64,000 bases of DNA from Odobenus rosmarus divergens (lineage: Eukaryota; Chordata; Mammalia; Carnivora; Odobenidae): the NCBI RefSeq assembly GCF_000321225.1, contig NW_004450277.1:2534234-2598233 (forward strand), given 5' to 3'. Both the position numbers and the translations under genes were made by a program. How positions within the stretch are numbered: the stretch's first letter is position 1; each line of letters begins with the position of its first letter. The notes beneath the pieces are model-generated. The model did not search any database. It was not told where the DNA came from and worked only from the letters and a program-made list of their open reading frames with translations. Below are positions 55,250-64,000 of this stretch, in pieces.

Positions 55250-55389
55250 GTGAGTAGCAAGGGTGTGTGTGAGTAGCTAAGGGCAGCTGACTGCTCTCCT
55301 TACTTCAGATGGGTTCCCCCTTTCCTAGCTTCACTAGTCGTTGGAAGACCAAGCAAGAAATTCATGGCGGGTAATGTCCAGTGCTTCAT

Positions 55390-55740
55390 CTGCTTATCCA
55401 TCCATTCATTCACCACTCCTTGAGGCTAACATGTTCTAGATTTTGTGCTACGTGCTAGAGATGTGTGTAAACAAGAATGATGGGGTCTCCATCCTCCGAG
55501 GGGGAGGCAGAGGCTAATCAAATAACTTCATTTATAATGATAAAGTCTGTTGAGTGCTGTTGGGGAAGGAAGCACAGGTTTCTACGGGGAGGGGATGGAA
55601 ATCTGATTTCGTCTCAGGGGCGGTCAGGAAAGGCTCATCTGAGGATGGTGCGGGTGGAGTAGGGTCTTCTCAGCAAAGCAGCAAAGGGCTGGGGTAGGAG
55701 GAACATTCCAGACAGAGGGAACAGAATGTGCGAGGCCTTT
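55390..55740 (-). mobile_element. L2 fragment, antisense
   Basis: 'ATCCATTCATTCACCACTCC', 'GTCAGGAAAGGCTCATCTGA' and 'CATTCCAGACAGAGGGAACA' follow the antisense L2 3' end from its very tip. Confidence 0.8.
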
Positions 55741-56026
55741 TCTTTTCCAGAGGACCTTTTGAGGGCCATGGCTTCCCTTCTTTAATCCTTACTCAGCTGT
55801 CCAGAGTGGGTGGATTCATCAGATTAGTTTATATAAAGCCCCGAGGACAGGGCCTTTGTGGTGGGCACACAGTCAGTGCTCTGTAAATGAGGTTGGTGGG
55901 GCAGAGCCCCACCCGAAGTGCCCTCTTCCAAGTTGCCTCCCAGAATCTAAAGGCCTTGGTGTTTCCCGCCCCCGGTGAGCAGTAAGGCCGAGCCGCCCGC
56001 CCTCCCACCTCTGGCCCTGTGCGTAG

Positions 56027-56231
56027 GCTCCACAAGGCCAAGCCGGTGCTCATGTGCTACCACTGGCACACCTTCCACAAGGAGGACGTTCTGAGCATGG
56101 CCAAGTACCAGAACCAGTTCCTCGGGACCTCTTCCTACAATGGGGACATCCTCTTCTGGAACGTCAACCTGTTCAAGCCCATCCTCAATTTCAACGCCTC
56201 TGTGAGCCCCTTGCCTTTGCTGCCCAAGAAG
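56027..56231 (+). CDS. EFCAB8: EFCAB8 exon 18: last WD repeat seen
   Basis: From the split Met649 to 717. It includes HKEDVLSMAKYQNQFLGTSS and then YNGDILFWNVNLFKPILNF (D689, W693), a clear WD repeat. It closes with ASVSPLPLLPKK. The acceptor is CTGTGCGTAG and the donor is AAG|GTATGA. Confidence 0.95.
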
Positions 56232-56364
56232 GTATGATTAACAGGAGCACCCCCCACTCTCTCTCTGCTGTGGGTCAGACTCAGCTGGAGGGCCGGGTGG
56301 GGGTGGTTAGGAAGGAGAGGGGATGTGACGACTTCTTTTGGAGGAGGTTGGGAGCTAGGTAGGT

Positions 56365-56470
56365 GGGTGCTAGTTTCTAGAATTATTCTCATTTGCCAGA
56401 CAAGGAAACTGAGGCACAGGGAGGTTAAGCATCTTGCCTGAGGTTGCACAGCCCAGAAGTGATCAGTCCA
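56365..56470 (-). repeat. MIR fragment, antisense
   Basis: 'GACAAGGAAACTGAGGCACA' and 'GGTTAAGCATCTTGCCTGAG' match the MIR reverse complement. Confidence 0.85.
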
Positions 56471-57086
56471 GACCCAGGTGGTGTGAGAGCAGAGAGCCCA
56501 TGGTGCTGGTCCTGTTCTGTCTAGTAGATGACTCTTTCCTCGAAGGCGGCTCCTATCTTACTCCTCGTGGCTGTGTTCCCGCTCTGGGCTCACCGGGCTC
56601 ATGTGAGGGACTTAGGAAACCCACACCGTCTCAGAATTATGCTGTCTTTGCAGATGAAGCTGGAAGGGGCCTTTGGGGTCACCTCATCCAGTAATTTTCC
56701 AAACATGTTGGGGAGAGATGCTCAGAGGCTACTGCAGTGGCTTCTCTTGGAGCAGTTCAGCTTTTTACCTGTTTTACACTTCAGAGCTTCCCTTAAGATT
56801 ACAAACAACCTCACAAATATTTGGAAACCACTGTCCATTTCACTGATGGGGAGACTGAGTCCCTCACAGGAGCGGTGTGCTGCCTGTGGGCACTCAGGGC
56901 ATTTCTGGTTGGCCCCGGGACAGGGTTAAGAGTTCTGGTTTGATGCTTCTAAGGGTACTCAGTTTCTGGGGAGTAAGGCCCGGGGCATCTGGAGGGCCCT
57001 TTGGGTATTGGCATCGGGCCGAGGAGGCCCTGCATGTCCCTCTGGGACACTGCAGTGTCACCAGGACGGGTGTCTCCCTGGCACAG

Positions 57087-57299
57087 GTCCAAGAAGTGGA
57101 CAACTTCCTGGCCAAGAGCCTATGGTCGGGCAAGTCCTGCATGGAGCACCAGGAGTGGGCTCACAGACCACCAGGGCAGCCCCGGGGCCCCAGAGCCAGG
57201 ACTGGGGCCAACGCCAACCTGCAGCGGAACCTGATGTCGGCCCCCCCGGTGATGAAGCACCCCAGAGACAAGCAGCCAGAGAGGCCTGCGCCCCCACAG
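57087..57299 (+). CDS. EFCAB8: EFCAB8 exon 19: Pro/Arg-rich linker
   Basis: Residues 718-788 (phase 0 at both ends). VQEVDNFLAKSLWSGKSCME begins, then a stretch rich in Pro, Gly, Arg and Gln (HRPPGQPRGPRARTGANANL). It is probably disordered and splits the WD array into two halves. The acceptor is CCTGGCACAG and the donor is CAG|GTGGGA. Confidence 0.9.
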
Positions 57300-58389
57300 G
57301 TGGGAGCGGGAGCTGAGCCCTGGAAGCTACCCAGGGGCCTGTCCTGTGTTTGTGTTCTTATATGGAGGCACTCTTTCCAGAGCACCTTTACGTCCATCAG
57401 TTCACCTCCCTGGTTAGATTCACCTGATCCAGCCCACTCTGCTGCCTCCAGTCTGGGCATGCTCCCTTCCCAGAGTCTACAAGCTGCGGGGAGGGCAGAC
57501 CTGGAGGGAAGACAACCCAGAGAACCTAGAATCACAGGCTAGTTCCTGGGCTACTTTCTCAGTCCTCCAGCGAGTGTAATCTGGAAGAGATGAGCCAGCC
57601 GGGGCCTGCCTACCTCCCCGACCCAGCCTCTCTGAGGCTCCGGTGGTCTGAGGTCCAAGCAGAGGCAAACTACTTCCCTGCTCCTCTGAGCCCTCATCTC
57701 TGCCCCAAGATTAACCCTTCCAGCCTTGACTGATGGTCTCATTTTGAGGGGAGGAGGGAGATAGAGCTGGGGTGGGTGGTGGTTTGGCCTCCGACTCTCA
57801 GCAGTGAAGAAAATATCTTGTGCAGGGCTGGGGGAGCCCAGCAAACTGCTTCAGCAATTGAGTCTGATTCCGGTTCCTGGGAACTGAGGCTTGAAAGAGA
57901 AACCCCACCTTCCGCAAATACACAACACTTGTCGGGCATAGGCAGTGCAGACTGGATCCCACGTGGGCTGCTCGGACGGGTTCTGCTGCAAGACGTTCGC
58001 ACTGCGTCTTATTACAGGACACTTGGACCACCTCTGGAGGACTGGGCTGCACCACTGCATTCACATCTTCTAGAGCCATGGCTATACACGCCCTAATCCT
58101 CACCTTTGGCCAGGGGTTTCTTCCAGGACAAAGGCGGGGTGGTTTCCACAAAGGCAAACTCAAGTCTCTGTCCTGAGAGCAGAAGCTGCTGGTTTAACAT
58201 GGAGACTCCCCAGCGCTGGAATGCCTTTACAGGATCCCTTCAACACCCGACCGTCCCTTTCACAGGGCAGTGGATCAACGGAGGCGGGCTGGGCGGGTCG
58301 TACTTTCAGCATCTGCCTCTGGTCTCTGTTCCCCCACAGGGTAGGGAGATCCTCCCATGATGACCTGGGAGGCCCATTTTTCTTTTCAG
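57300..58389 (+). other. EFCAB8: EFCAB8 intron 19
   Basis: About 1.1 kb without a recognised repeat. It ends CCCATTTTTCTTTTCAG. Confidence 0.85.
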
Positions 58390-58518
58390 AAACCTGTCCA
58401 CTCTGGAAGCCCCAAGCTGTTAAGAACGGCCTATGGCAAACAGTCGATCTTCAGAGGTGCTCAAAGAGGGGAATTCCAGAAGAAGATACTGCTGCAATCC
58501 AATGCGTCGGTGGAGAAG
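58390..58518 (+). CDS. EFCAB8: EFCAB8 exon 20 (last exon found)
   Basis: Residues 789-831 (phase 0 at both ends): KPVHSGSPKLLRTAYGKQSI, then GEFQKKILLQSNASVEK. In the related WDR49 family, as I recall it, a Val-Glu-Lys like this one is followed by another WD block, so the protein should continue. The donor is AAG|GTGGGC, and the frame past it meets TAG within five codons, so splicing is needed. I see no continuing exon before 64000. Confidence 0.9.
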
Positions 58519-58817
58519 GTGGGCCACGCTTAGGCAGGGTCTGGGCTGTGAACTGGCATGAACAGTGGGGATGGGCTGGGAAGGGCAGGGCGGACGAGCC
58601 TAGGGGGGCCAGCCTGGCTCTCCCCAGGACCTGGAGAGTCGTGGCGCAGGTGAAGGAACCACTCAGGATTCTGGCTTCAGGACTGCTGTGTGTGGGGGGA
58701 AGCTCCTTGGGTATGCCTGGGGGGCTGTGGAGGGTCCCCTCCTGGTTGGTGGGCTGGACTGGGAGGTAGGAGAAGTAGCATTGCCAGAACCCACTGTTAA
58801 AATGCCCTTCTGTGCTC

Positions 58818-59067
58818 TGGTAGGGTGTTTTTTGTTTTGTTTCTAAGATTTTATCTATTTATTTGAGACAGAGAGAGTGTGTGTGTGTGTGTGCACGCAC
58901 ATGCACATGAGTTGGGGGGAAGGGGCAGAGAAAGAGGGAGAAGCAGACTCTGTACACAGCAGGGAGCCCGATGTGGGGCTTGATCCCAGGACCCTGAGAT
59001 CATGACCTGAGCTGAAGGCAGATGCTTAACCAACTGGGCCACCTAGACTCCCATGGTAGGGTGTTTT
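58818..59067 (-). repeat. Can-SINE, antisense, with target-site duplication
   Basis: The body at about 58836-59053 includes a (GT)n tract and ends GGGCCACCTAGACTCCC. TGGTAGGGTGTTTT is found on both sides. Confidence 0.88.
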
Positions 59068-59464
59068 GTACAACATGTGAGTAGGGATTGGGTCATCTCT
59101 GTTCTCCCTTCCTCCTGCACTTTTCCCCTTTCTGACCCTGGATGCCCCTCACTGTGTTGTCACCACTAAATGAAGTGACCTCTAAGGCCCCTTCTAGCTT
59201 CGATCTGCAAAGATATGGTAATTCAAAGACTGTTTGGGTTCCCTAAATCCCTACCAGTGAAAATCCACATCACAGTTGTGTTAGGGTGTGGCAGGAAGGG
59301 CCCTTTCCCCAGCTCCAGGGCACCAGGGACTTGGGAATTGGGGAGCAGTGCCCTGCAGAGCTGGGTCCTGTGGGGGTAGGTGGGAGGAGTAGAGAGCTGT
59401 GAGCAGCTGTACAGTCTCTCCTCCAGGTTCTGAATGTGTTTTCCTCTTTTAAAAAAATGCCTTA

Positions 59465-59565
59465 GGGGCGCCTGGCTGGCTCAGTAGGTAGAGCATGCAA
59501 CTCTTGATCTCGGTTGTTAGTTCGAGTCCCACCATTGGGTATAGGGATTACTTAAAAAAAAAAAA
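59465..59565 (+). repeat. Short tRNA-Lys-like SINE, sense
   Basis: About 100 bases that keep a near-complete tRNA-Lys body: A-box TGGCTCAGTAGGTAGAGCA, anticodon-arm-like AACTCTTGATCTC and B-box GTTCGAGTCCC, then an A-tail. AAAATGCCTTA and AAAAAGCCTTA flank it. It is a SINE and not a functional tRNA gene, because the acceptor stem does not pair fully. Confidence 0.85.
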
Positions 59566-59699
59566 GCCTTAAAAAAAACTTTTAAAAGTAGTCATGCTAG
59601 TTTGTTAAAAAAAGAAAAAAAGAAGTGTGTATAAAGCAAAATATAAAGGTCCCCAGTGTCTCACTCACTCCACCCCACTAGCCGTAACAGCCACAGTCA

Positions 59700-60075
59700 C
59701 CACCTAGTGAATTGGTGGCCTTGGTTAGTCTTTATCCTTTTTATTTTTAGATAAGTGATGTAAAATCATAGCATGTCCGACCATTTACTTTCTAAAAACA
59801 ATTAACTATATGGCATGGATATGTTTTCCTATCCGTAATTTAGGTTCATCTTATTCTTTTGTCAACTTACCTTTCTTTGTAATAATTGCATAGTGCCCCA
59901 TAGTTTGGAGCGATCACAAACGATTAGGCCAGTCTTCTCTTAACAGACATGTAGTTGGGTCCAGTTTTTAACTTTGATGAGCAGCTCTGCATTGAACGTC
60001 CTTGTACGTATGCTTCTGTGAGCTTGTGTTAAGAGCATTGTGAGGATGGATTCCTGGAAGCAGTTGCCCAAAAGA
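59700..60075 (-). mobile_element. L1 3' fragment, antisense
   Basis: 'GCATAGTGCCCCATAGTTTG', 'CTCTGCATTGAACGTCCTTG' and 'GATTCCTGGAAGCAGTTGCC' are antisense L1 landmarks. Confidence 0.7.
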
Positions 60076-60159
60076 ACCCATCCCTTTCAGCCTCTGAGTC
60101 TGACCCAAGTAGATGACGGAAAGCCTGACCTTTGACTGTGACCTAGTCCCCTCAGGGCC

Positions 60160-60540
60160 CAGACAGTTATTCATTAAGTGTTTACTTAATGTAAACGTGC
60201 CAGGCCCTGGGGAGGCAGCAAGAAAAAAAAGAAACAAAAACCTGTGCCCTCGTGCAGCTGATATTCTAGTTGGGGTGAGACAGACAATTAACCAGCGAGT
60301 AAAATAAATGGTAGGTCATAGGGTGAACAAGTACAGCGGAGAACCAGAAAAGTGAGGCAACGGTGGCGGGGGGGCGGTGACAAGGGAGGTAGAGAGGGTA
60401 TGGCCGTTTAAATAGGGTGATCAGGGAGGGCTTCATGGAGGAGGTGGCATTTGTACAGAGCTTGAAGGCTGCAGTTGTTTGGAAGGATGGTGATCCAGGC
60501 AGAGGGAGCAGCAGATACAAAGGCCCTCACAGGAGAGCTT
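60160..60540 (-). mobile_element. L2 fragment, antisense
   Basis: 'GTGCCAGGCCCTGGGGAGGC', 'TGCCCTCGTGCAGCTGATAT' and 'AGGCAGAGGGAGCAGCAGAT' match the antisense L2 3' end. Confidence 0.85.
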
Positions 60541-60619
60541 ATTTGGAATCTTCAAGAAAGAACACACTCTCTCACACTCTCTCTCTAATTAGAAAGTGGT
60601 ACATGTCCTTCATTAAAAC

Positions 60620-61285
60620 TGAAAACTTGAAGCCTTATAGTAGCGTATAAAATAAAAGAATGACTTACCTTCTTCCTCAGTCTCCAGGGACAATGACTGT
60701 TAAGGCATCCTGGTAGACATTTTTCTGGGCAATATACAAGTACATACATGTACAAAAGTATATATGTACCTCCAACTATTTTTTCACCAAATAGTATCCT
60801 ATTATATATACGCTACTCTGCAATTTGCTCTTTTTCACCCAACACCTCATGGCACCACTTCCTGCCAGTGTCTGTGGAGCCATGGCCTCTCATTTACCAG
60901 CTGCATGGCATTTTGGCATAAGGGATACCAGGTCTATCCAGCTAGATACTGTTGCTGCTAGACAGTTAGGTTTGTAGGTTTTGCCTTTGTAGCTAACATT
61001 GCCATGAACATCTTTGCACATGAATTTTGGATCTCTCGTCTATTTCCCAGGCATAAAACTCTAGGATTAGAAATGCATTCTTAGAGGGGCACCTGGGTGG
61101 CTCAGACGGTTAAGCGTCTGCCTTCGGCTCAGGTCATGATCTCAGGGTCCTGGGATCGAGCCCCGCATCGGGCTCCCTGCTCTGCGGGAAGCCTGCTTCT
61201 CCCTCTCCCTCTGCCTGCTGCTTCCCCTAGTTGTACACACTCTCTCTCTCCCTGTCAAAAATAAATAAAATCTTAAAAAAAAAGA
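60620..61285 (-). mobile_element. L1 3' fragment, antisense, cut by a SINE
   Basis: 'GTATCCTATTATATATACGC', 'GCAATTTGCTCTTTTTCACC' and 'GCTAACATTGCCATGAACAT' are L1-like. The Can-SINE at 61086 breaks its end. Confidence 0.65.
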
Positions 61286-61299
61286 AATGCACTCTTAGA
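61069..61299 (+). repeat. Can-SINE, sense, with long target-site duplication
   Basis: Full-length body at 61086-61282. AGAAATGCATTCTTAGA (61069-61085) recurs at 61283-61299 with one mismatch. Confidence 0.95.
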
Positions 61300-61319
61300 A
61301 AGCTTTTGATATGTAGTGT

Positions 61320-61565
61320 TATATTCCAGCCTAATAATAATATCAGCAGCAGTTAATATTTATTGGGCTCTGAGTAATCTGCTAGATGTGAGCTTAAACA
61401 TTTACATGAATTATTTTTATTTTGTCTCTCAAACAGCCCTGGTGGGTATATACTATTATTATTCCCATTTTCTGGGTAAAGAGACTGAAGCTCAATGAGG
61501 TGAAGTGACTTGTCCCAAATCCTCACTGTCAGAAAATAGCCAAGCCAAGGCCTGATTCCAGATCT
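61320..61565 (-). repeat. MIR, antisense, near full length
   Basis: 'CAGTTAATATTTATTGGGCT', 'ATTATTATTCCCATTTTCTG' and 'GTGAAGTGACTTGTCCCAAA' follow the reverse MIR consensus along about 240 bases. Confidence 0.88.
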
Positions 61566-61748
61566 GTTGGTTTTCAAAGTCTGGTCCTTGACTGTTTGTA
61601 CTGCCACCATCGGGAATTCCTTGGGCTTTTTATCTGGACTGGTGATCTGTGTGTAATAGGATTTGTGTCATGAATCTTGACAAGAGTCTTTGAAGATTAC
61701 TTACAAAGGACTGAATGTCTATTGCTGAAATTTCAGGCACTGTGGCTG

Positions 61749-61797
61749 GTGTGTGTGTGTGTGTGCGCGCGCATGTGTGTACGCGCGCATGTGTGTA
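61749..61797. repeat. TG/CG alternating purine-pyrimidine repeat
   Basis: (TG)n followed by two blocks of CGCGCGCATGTGTGT. Strict alternation over about 49 bases, with a high tendency to Z-DNA. Confidence 0.9.
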
Positions 61798-62929
61798 TAG
61801 CTGGTGGTCCTGTCTGAGGTTGGCCCACTTCTGATGCTGATCCTTCTTCCTGGCTTCTAAGTGCTGTCTTCTACCCCCACTGTTTCTGAAGCAGCCAAGT
61901 CTTTCCCTCTGGGGAACTGGGCAGCAGACAGAGTGGAACTTCTCAGGATGGTGCCCTGGAGAGGGTCCCCCTTGGTTCCCAGCCTTTCCCTAGTGGACTG
62001 GGACAAGGACACCTGGGGGAGTTTTACCTGCCAGGTCCCCTTCGCCAACCATTTCTGTCTGGCCATCTCAGAAGACCATGGGGGAGGGCAGAAAGGGGAC
62101 TTGGAGGGAGACAAGGACACAGATCCAGGGGAAGCTGTGTCTATTAAAGCCTAGAGATGAAGCCCCTGACCTTGACCCTCTCCTTAGTGGTGAAGGACGA
62201 GATGGGTGGGGAGTGGCAAAACCCTCCAAAAGGCATGAAGCCCAGTCCATGTGTAGCTTCAGCTTCTTCTGAAGGGGTCCCAGGCAGACCGTTAGTCCCC
62301 CTTGCTGCTGAGAACTGTCTGGGACCACTGGGGTGAGTGAGTCTGGAATGTCCAACCTCAGTCCAGAAGCTCTTTCCAAAGCAGGCAGGGGACTATCTTT
62401 GAGGTCTCAGGGGCCAGGTGCAGAGTGCGAAAGGAATAGTGTTGCTTCCCTGCCTTCCAACCACACGGATCCTTCTCCATCCTGCCCAGGGCGGGGCATC
62501 CTTCTGTGCCCACTCCTGACATTGACCACACAGCCCTGACCCCTCTCTGGCCATCACGCCCCTTCAGCCTGCCCATTCGAACTGTTGCAGGAAGGGTTGG
62601 GAAGGAAGCCTCAGCTTTCCCCAGTTAAGAAATGGGAGATCTTTGTGGCACATCATTTTGGTGAATCCTGTGCAGGTATGAGGAATCACATTTTAAGATA
62701 ATACTTAATGATCTGGAGTATGCTTGTGACAAAATTGTCTTTAAAAATGATAAGTAATAACTCTTTGAGATTTATTTTTATATGCCTGTATGCGATATAT
62801 ATACAGAGGTATGGTTTTGGTTTTTAAACAAGACCAGGAGCATTTAAGACTGTAGTTCAGCTGTTTGCTTTTTTTTTTTTTTTTAAACCTAGCAATGTAG
62901 AGTAGACAGCTTTTCCTCTCAGTACATAT

Positions 62930-63637
62930 AAATATATCTACTCCATTCTTGTTAATAGCTTCATACGGAGGGCCAATCTATGCTTTTTTGAGCCTAAAAC
63001 TTATACAATTTGGTAGGCACCCTTTATGAAAAATAACACAAAATAATGAGTAAAAAACTAGATACAAAATGAAATTTATTTAGCATCAAAAGAAATGACA
63101 ATTTTAAAATTTACAACTGACAATTATAACAGTCACCACATGTTGCTAATTCCTCCCTTGGAAGGGCCTTGAACTTGATCTTGAACTTTGCCTTAAGCTT
63201 TATGAACTTCTCTGGCAAATCTGTCCCCAACTGCAATATATTTCTTTGGATTTGCCATAATTTATTTAATGAATGCCCAATTGATAGACATTTAACTTGT
63301 TCCTAGTTTTTTGCTATTATAAACAATGGTGCGGCTGAGATCCTTATAGATATTTCTGTGTAGTTAAACTAGATTTTCTAGAAGTGGGATCAATGGGTCA
63401 CCAAGTGAGCACAGTTTACATTTTGATGGATGAAGCCAGTTTGTTCTCCAAGAAGACTGTGATGAGCTGCCTTTCCTCCAACAGTGTGCGAGTCTACCTT
63501 TGTCCTTATACTAAGCCAATAATGGATATTAGCCTTTTCTTAATTTCTGCCAGTCTGGTAGGTGGAAGTTTTTTTAAAAAAATATTTCTTTGATTATTTG
63601 TAATACTGAGCTTTCTATATGTTTGTTAGACATTTAC

Positions 63638-63640
<3 letters not shown>
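62930..63640 (-). mobile_element. L1 ORF2/3' region relic, antisense
   Basis: 'GACATTTAACTTGTTCCTAG', 'TGCTATTATAAACAATGGTG', 'CCAACAGTGTGCGAGTCTAC' and 'TTTCTTTGATTATTTGTAAT' are antisense L1 landmarks in the right order. No open frame remains. Confidence 0.75.
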
Positions 63641-63680
<40 letters not shown>

Positions 63681-63871
63681 TCAAGATTTTATTTATTTAT
63701 TTGACAGAGAGGGAGAGAGAGAGAGCACACAAGCAGGGAAGCAGCAGAGGGAGAGGGAGAAGCAGTTGCCCCGCGGAGCAGGGAGCCAGATGTGGGGCTC
63801 GATCCCAGGACCCTGAGATCATGACCTGAGCCGAAGGCAGACACTTAACCAACTGAGTCGCCCCGGTGCCC
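63637..63871 (-). repeat. Can-SINE, antisense, with (CTTT)n tail
   Basis: The tail is a (CTTT)n run (63637-63683) instead of plain T. The body at 63684-63871 ends GTCGCCCCGGTGCCCC. A second (CTTT)n follows. Confidence 0.9.
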
Positions 63872-63901
63872 CTTTCTTTCTTTCTCTCTCTCTTTCTTTC
63901 T

Positions 63902-64000
63902 TTGAGAGATAGAGAGTGTGTGCAAATGGGGAGGAGGGGTATAAGGAGAGGGAGAGAGAGAATTTTAAGTAGACTCCATGCCCAGCGCAGGGCCCAACGT
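63902..64000 (-). repeat. Can-SINE, antisense, cut by window end
   Basis: 'TTTGAGAGATAGAGAGTGTG' and the GAGAGGGAGAGAGAGAATTT block show the 3' half of an antisense SINE. Its head lies beyond the window. Confidence 0.85.

Larger units (their letters stand above)
19284..58518 (+). other. EFCAB8: EFCAB8 gene, coding span seen in window (3' incomplete)
   Basis: Twenty exons join without a phase error into 831 residues. The N-terminal tail (1-80) is Ser/Thr-rich, followed by two degenerate EF-hands (about 81-150) and then a long run of WD40-type repeats (about 173-700). WD signatures include ILQIW (W207), GGYDPLIRLWN (W426), DKNIRVWD (W470), SVWE (W562), DGTIKMWN (W607) and GDILFWN (W693). A Pro/Arg-rich segment follows. 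The EF-hand plus WD40 plan and the position next to MAPRE1 identify EFCAB8, a relative of WDR49. WD propellers are protein-interaction platforms; the biological role is poorly known. The frame is open at the last exon, and the C-terminal WD exons expected for the family are not found before 64000. Confidence 0.9.
58519..64000 (+). other. EFCAB8: EFCAB8 intron 20 (incomplete) or 3' flank
   Basis: 5.5 kb with no supported exon. It holds Can-SINEs (58836-59053, 59465-59565, 61086-61282, 63684-63871 and a partial copy at 63902-64000) and L1 pieces (59700-60075, 60620-61285, 62930-63640). It also holds an L2 (60160-60540), a MIR (61320-61565) and a TG/CG repeat (61749-61797). The stretches 59060-59450 and 61800-62930 are unassigned. 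Confidence 0.65.

Noticed and set aside
59465..59540. Possible functional tRNA-Lys gene
   Set aside because: A- and B-boxes are good, but the acceptor stem does not pair fully, an A-tail and target duplication follow, and the layout is that of a SINE.

Overview
The window is mammalian nuclear DNA from a carnivoran. It contains about 33 copies of the carnivore tRNA-Lys-derived SINE (Can-SINE/SINEC) and has spliced genes with GT-AG introns. It also carries older L1, L2, MIR and DNA-transposon relics. The SINE copies share the form 'GCGCCTGGGTGGCTCAG ... CTCCAGGATCATGACCTGAGCC'. I saw neither the dog-specific SINEC_Cf form nor the felid form, so I infer an arctoid caniform (bear, seal or mustelid). 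No microbial genes, rRNA, CRISPR array or functional tRNA gene is present.

Two protein genes lie on the + strand. (1) Positions 1 to about 13145 hold the 3' half of MAPRE1 (EB1, the microtubule plus-end-tracking protein). Four coding exons (2067-2274, 5170-5291, 9619-9771, 11393-11449) encode residues 90-268 of the 268-residue protein. They are followed by a 3' UTR of about 1.7 kb that ends near an AATAAA at 13119. (2) Positions 19284 to at least 58518 hold EFCAB8, an EF-hand plus WD40-repeat protein. I assembled 20 coding exons whose splice phases agree throughout and give 831 residues with no stop. The gene runs off the 3' end of the window, because the last exon found ends in an open phase and the expected C-terminal WD exons are not seen. 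The order MAPRE1 then EFCAB8 matches human chromosome 20q11.21, as I remember it.

Between the genes (about 13.1-19.3 kb), and in all the introns, the sequence is mainly transposon relics. Several SINEs are nested or hit the same target site repeatedly (16.27-16.6, 20.93-21.36, 28.3-28.9 and 33.07-33.53 kb). A 280-base run of N (20209-20488) begins exactly in a SINE A-tail.

The two genes are neighbours and are not known to work together. MAPRE1 is a housekeeping cytoskeletal regulator. EFCAB8 is poorly characterised. I found no novel biological system. The points most worth checking are the predicted 5' exons of EFCAB8, its degenerate EF-hand, two RFX X-box-like palindromes in its introns, the unusual donor after exon 16, and the serial SINE insertions.
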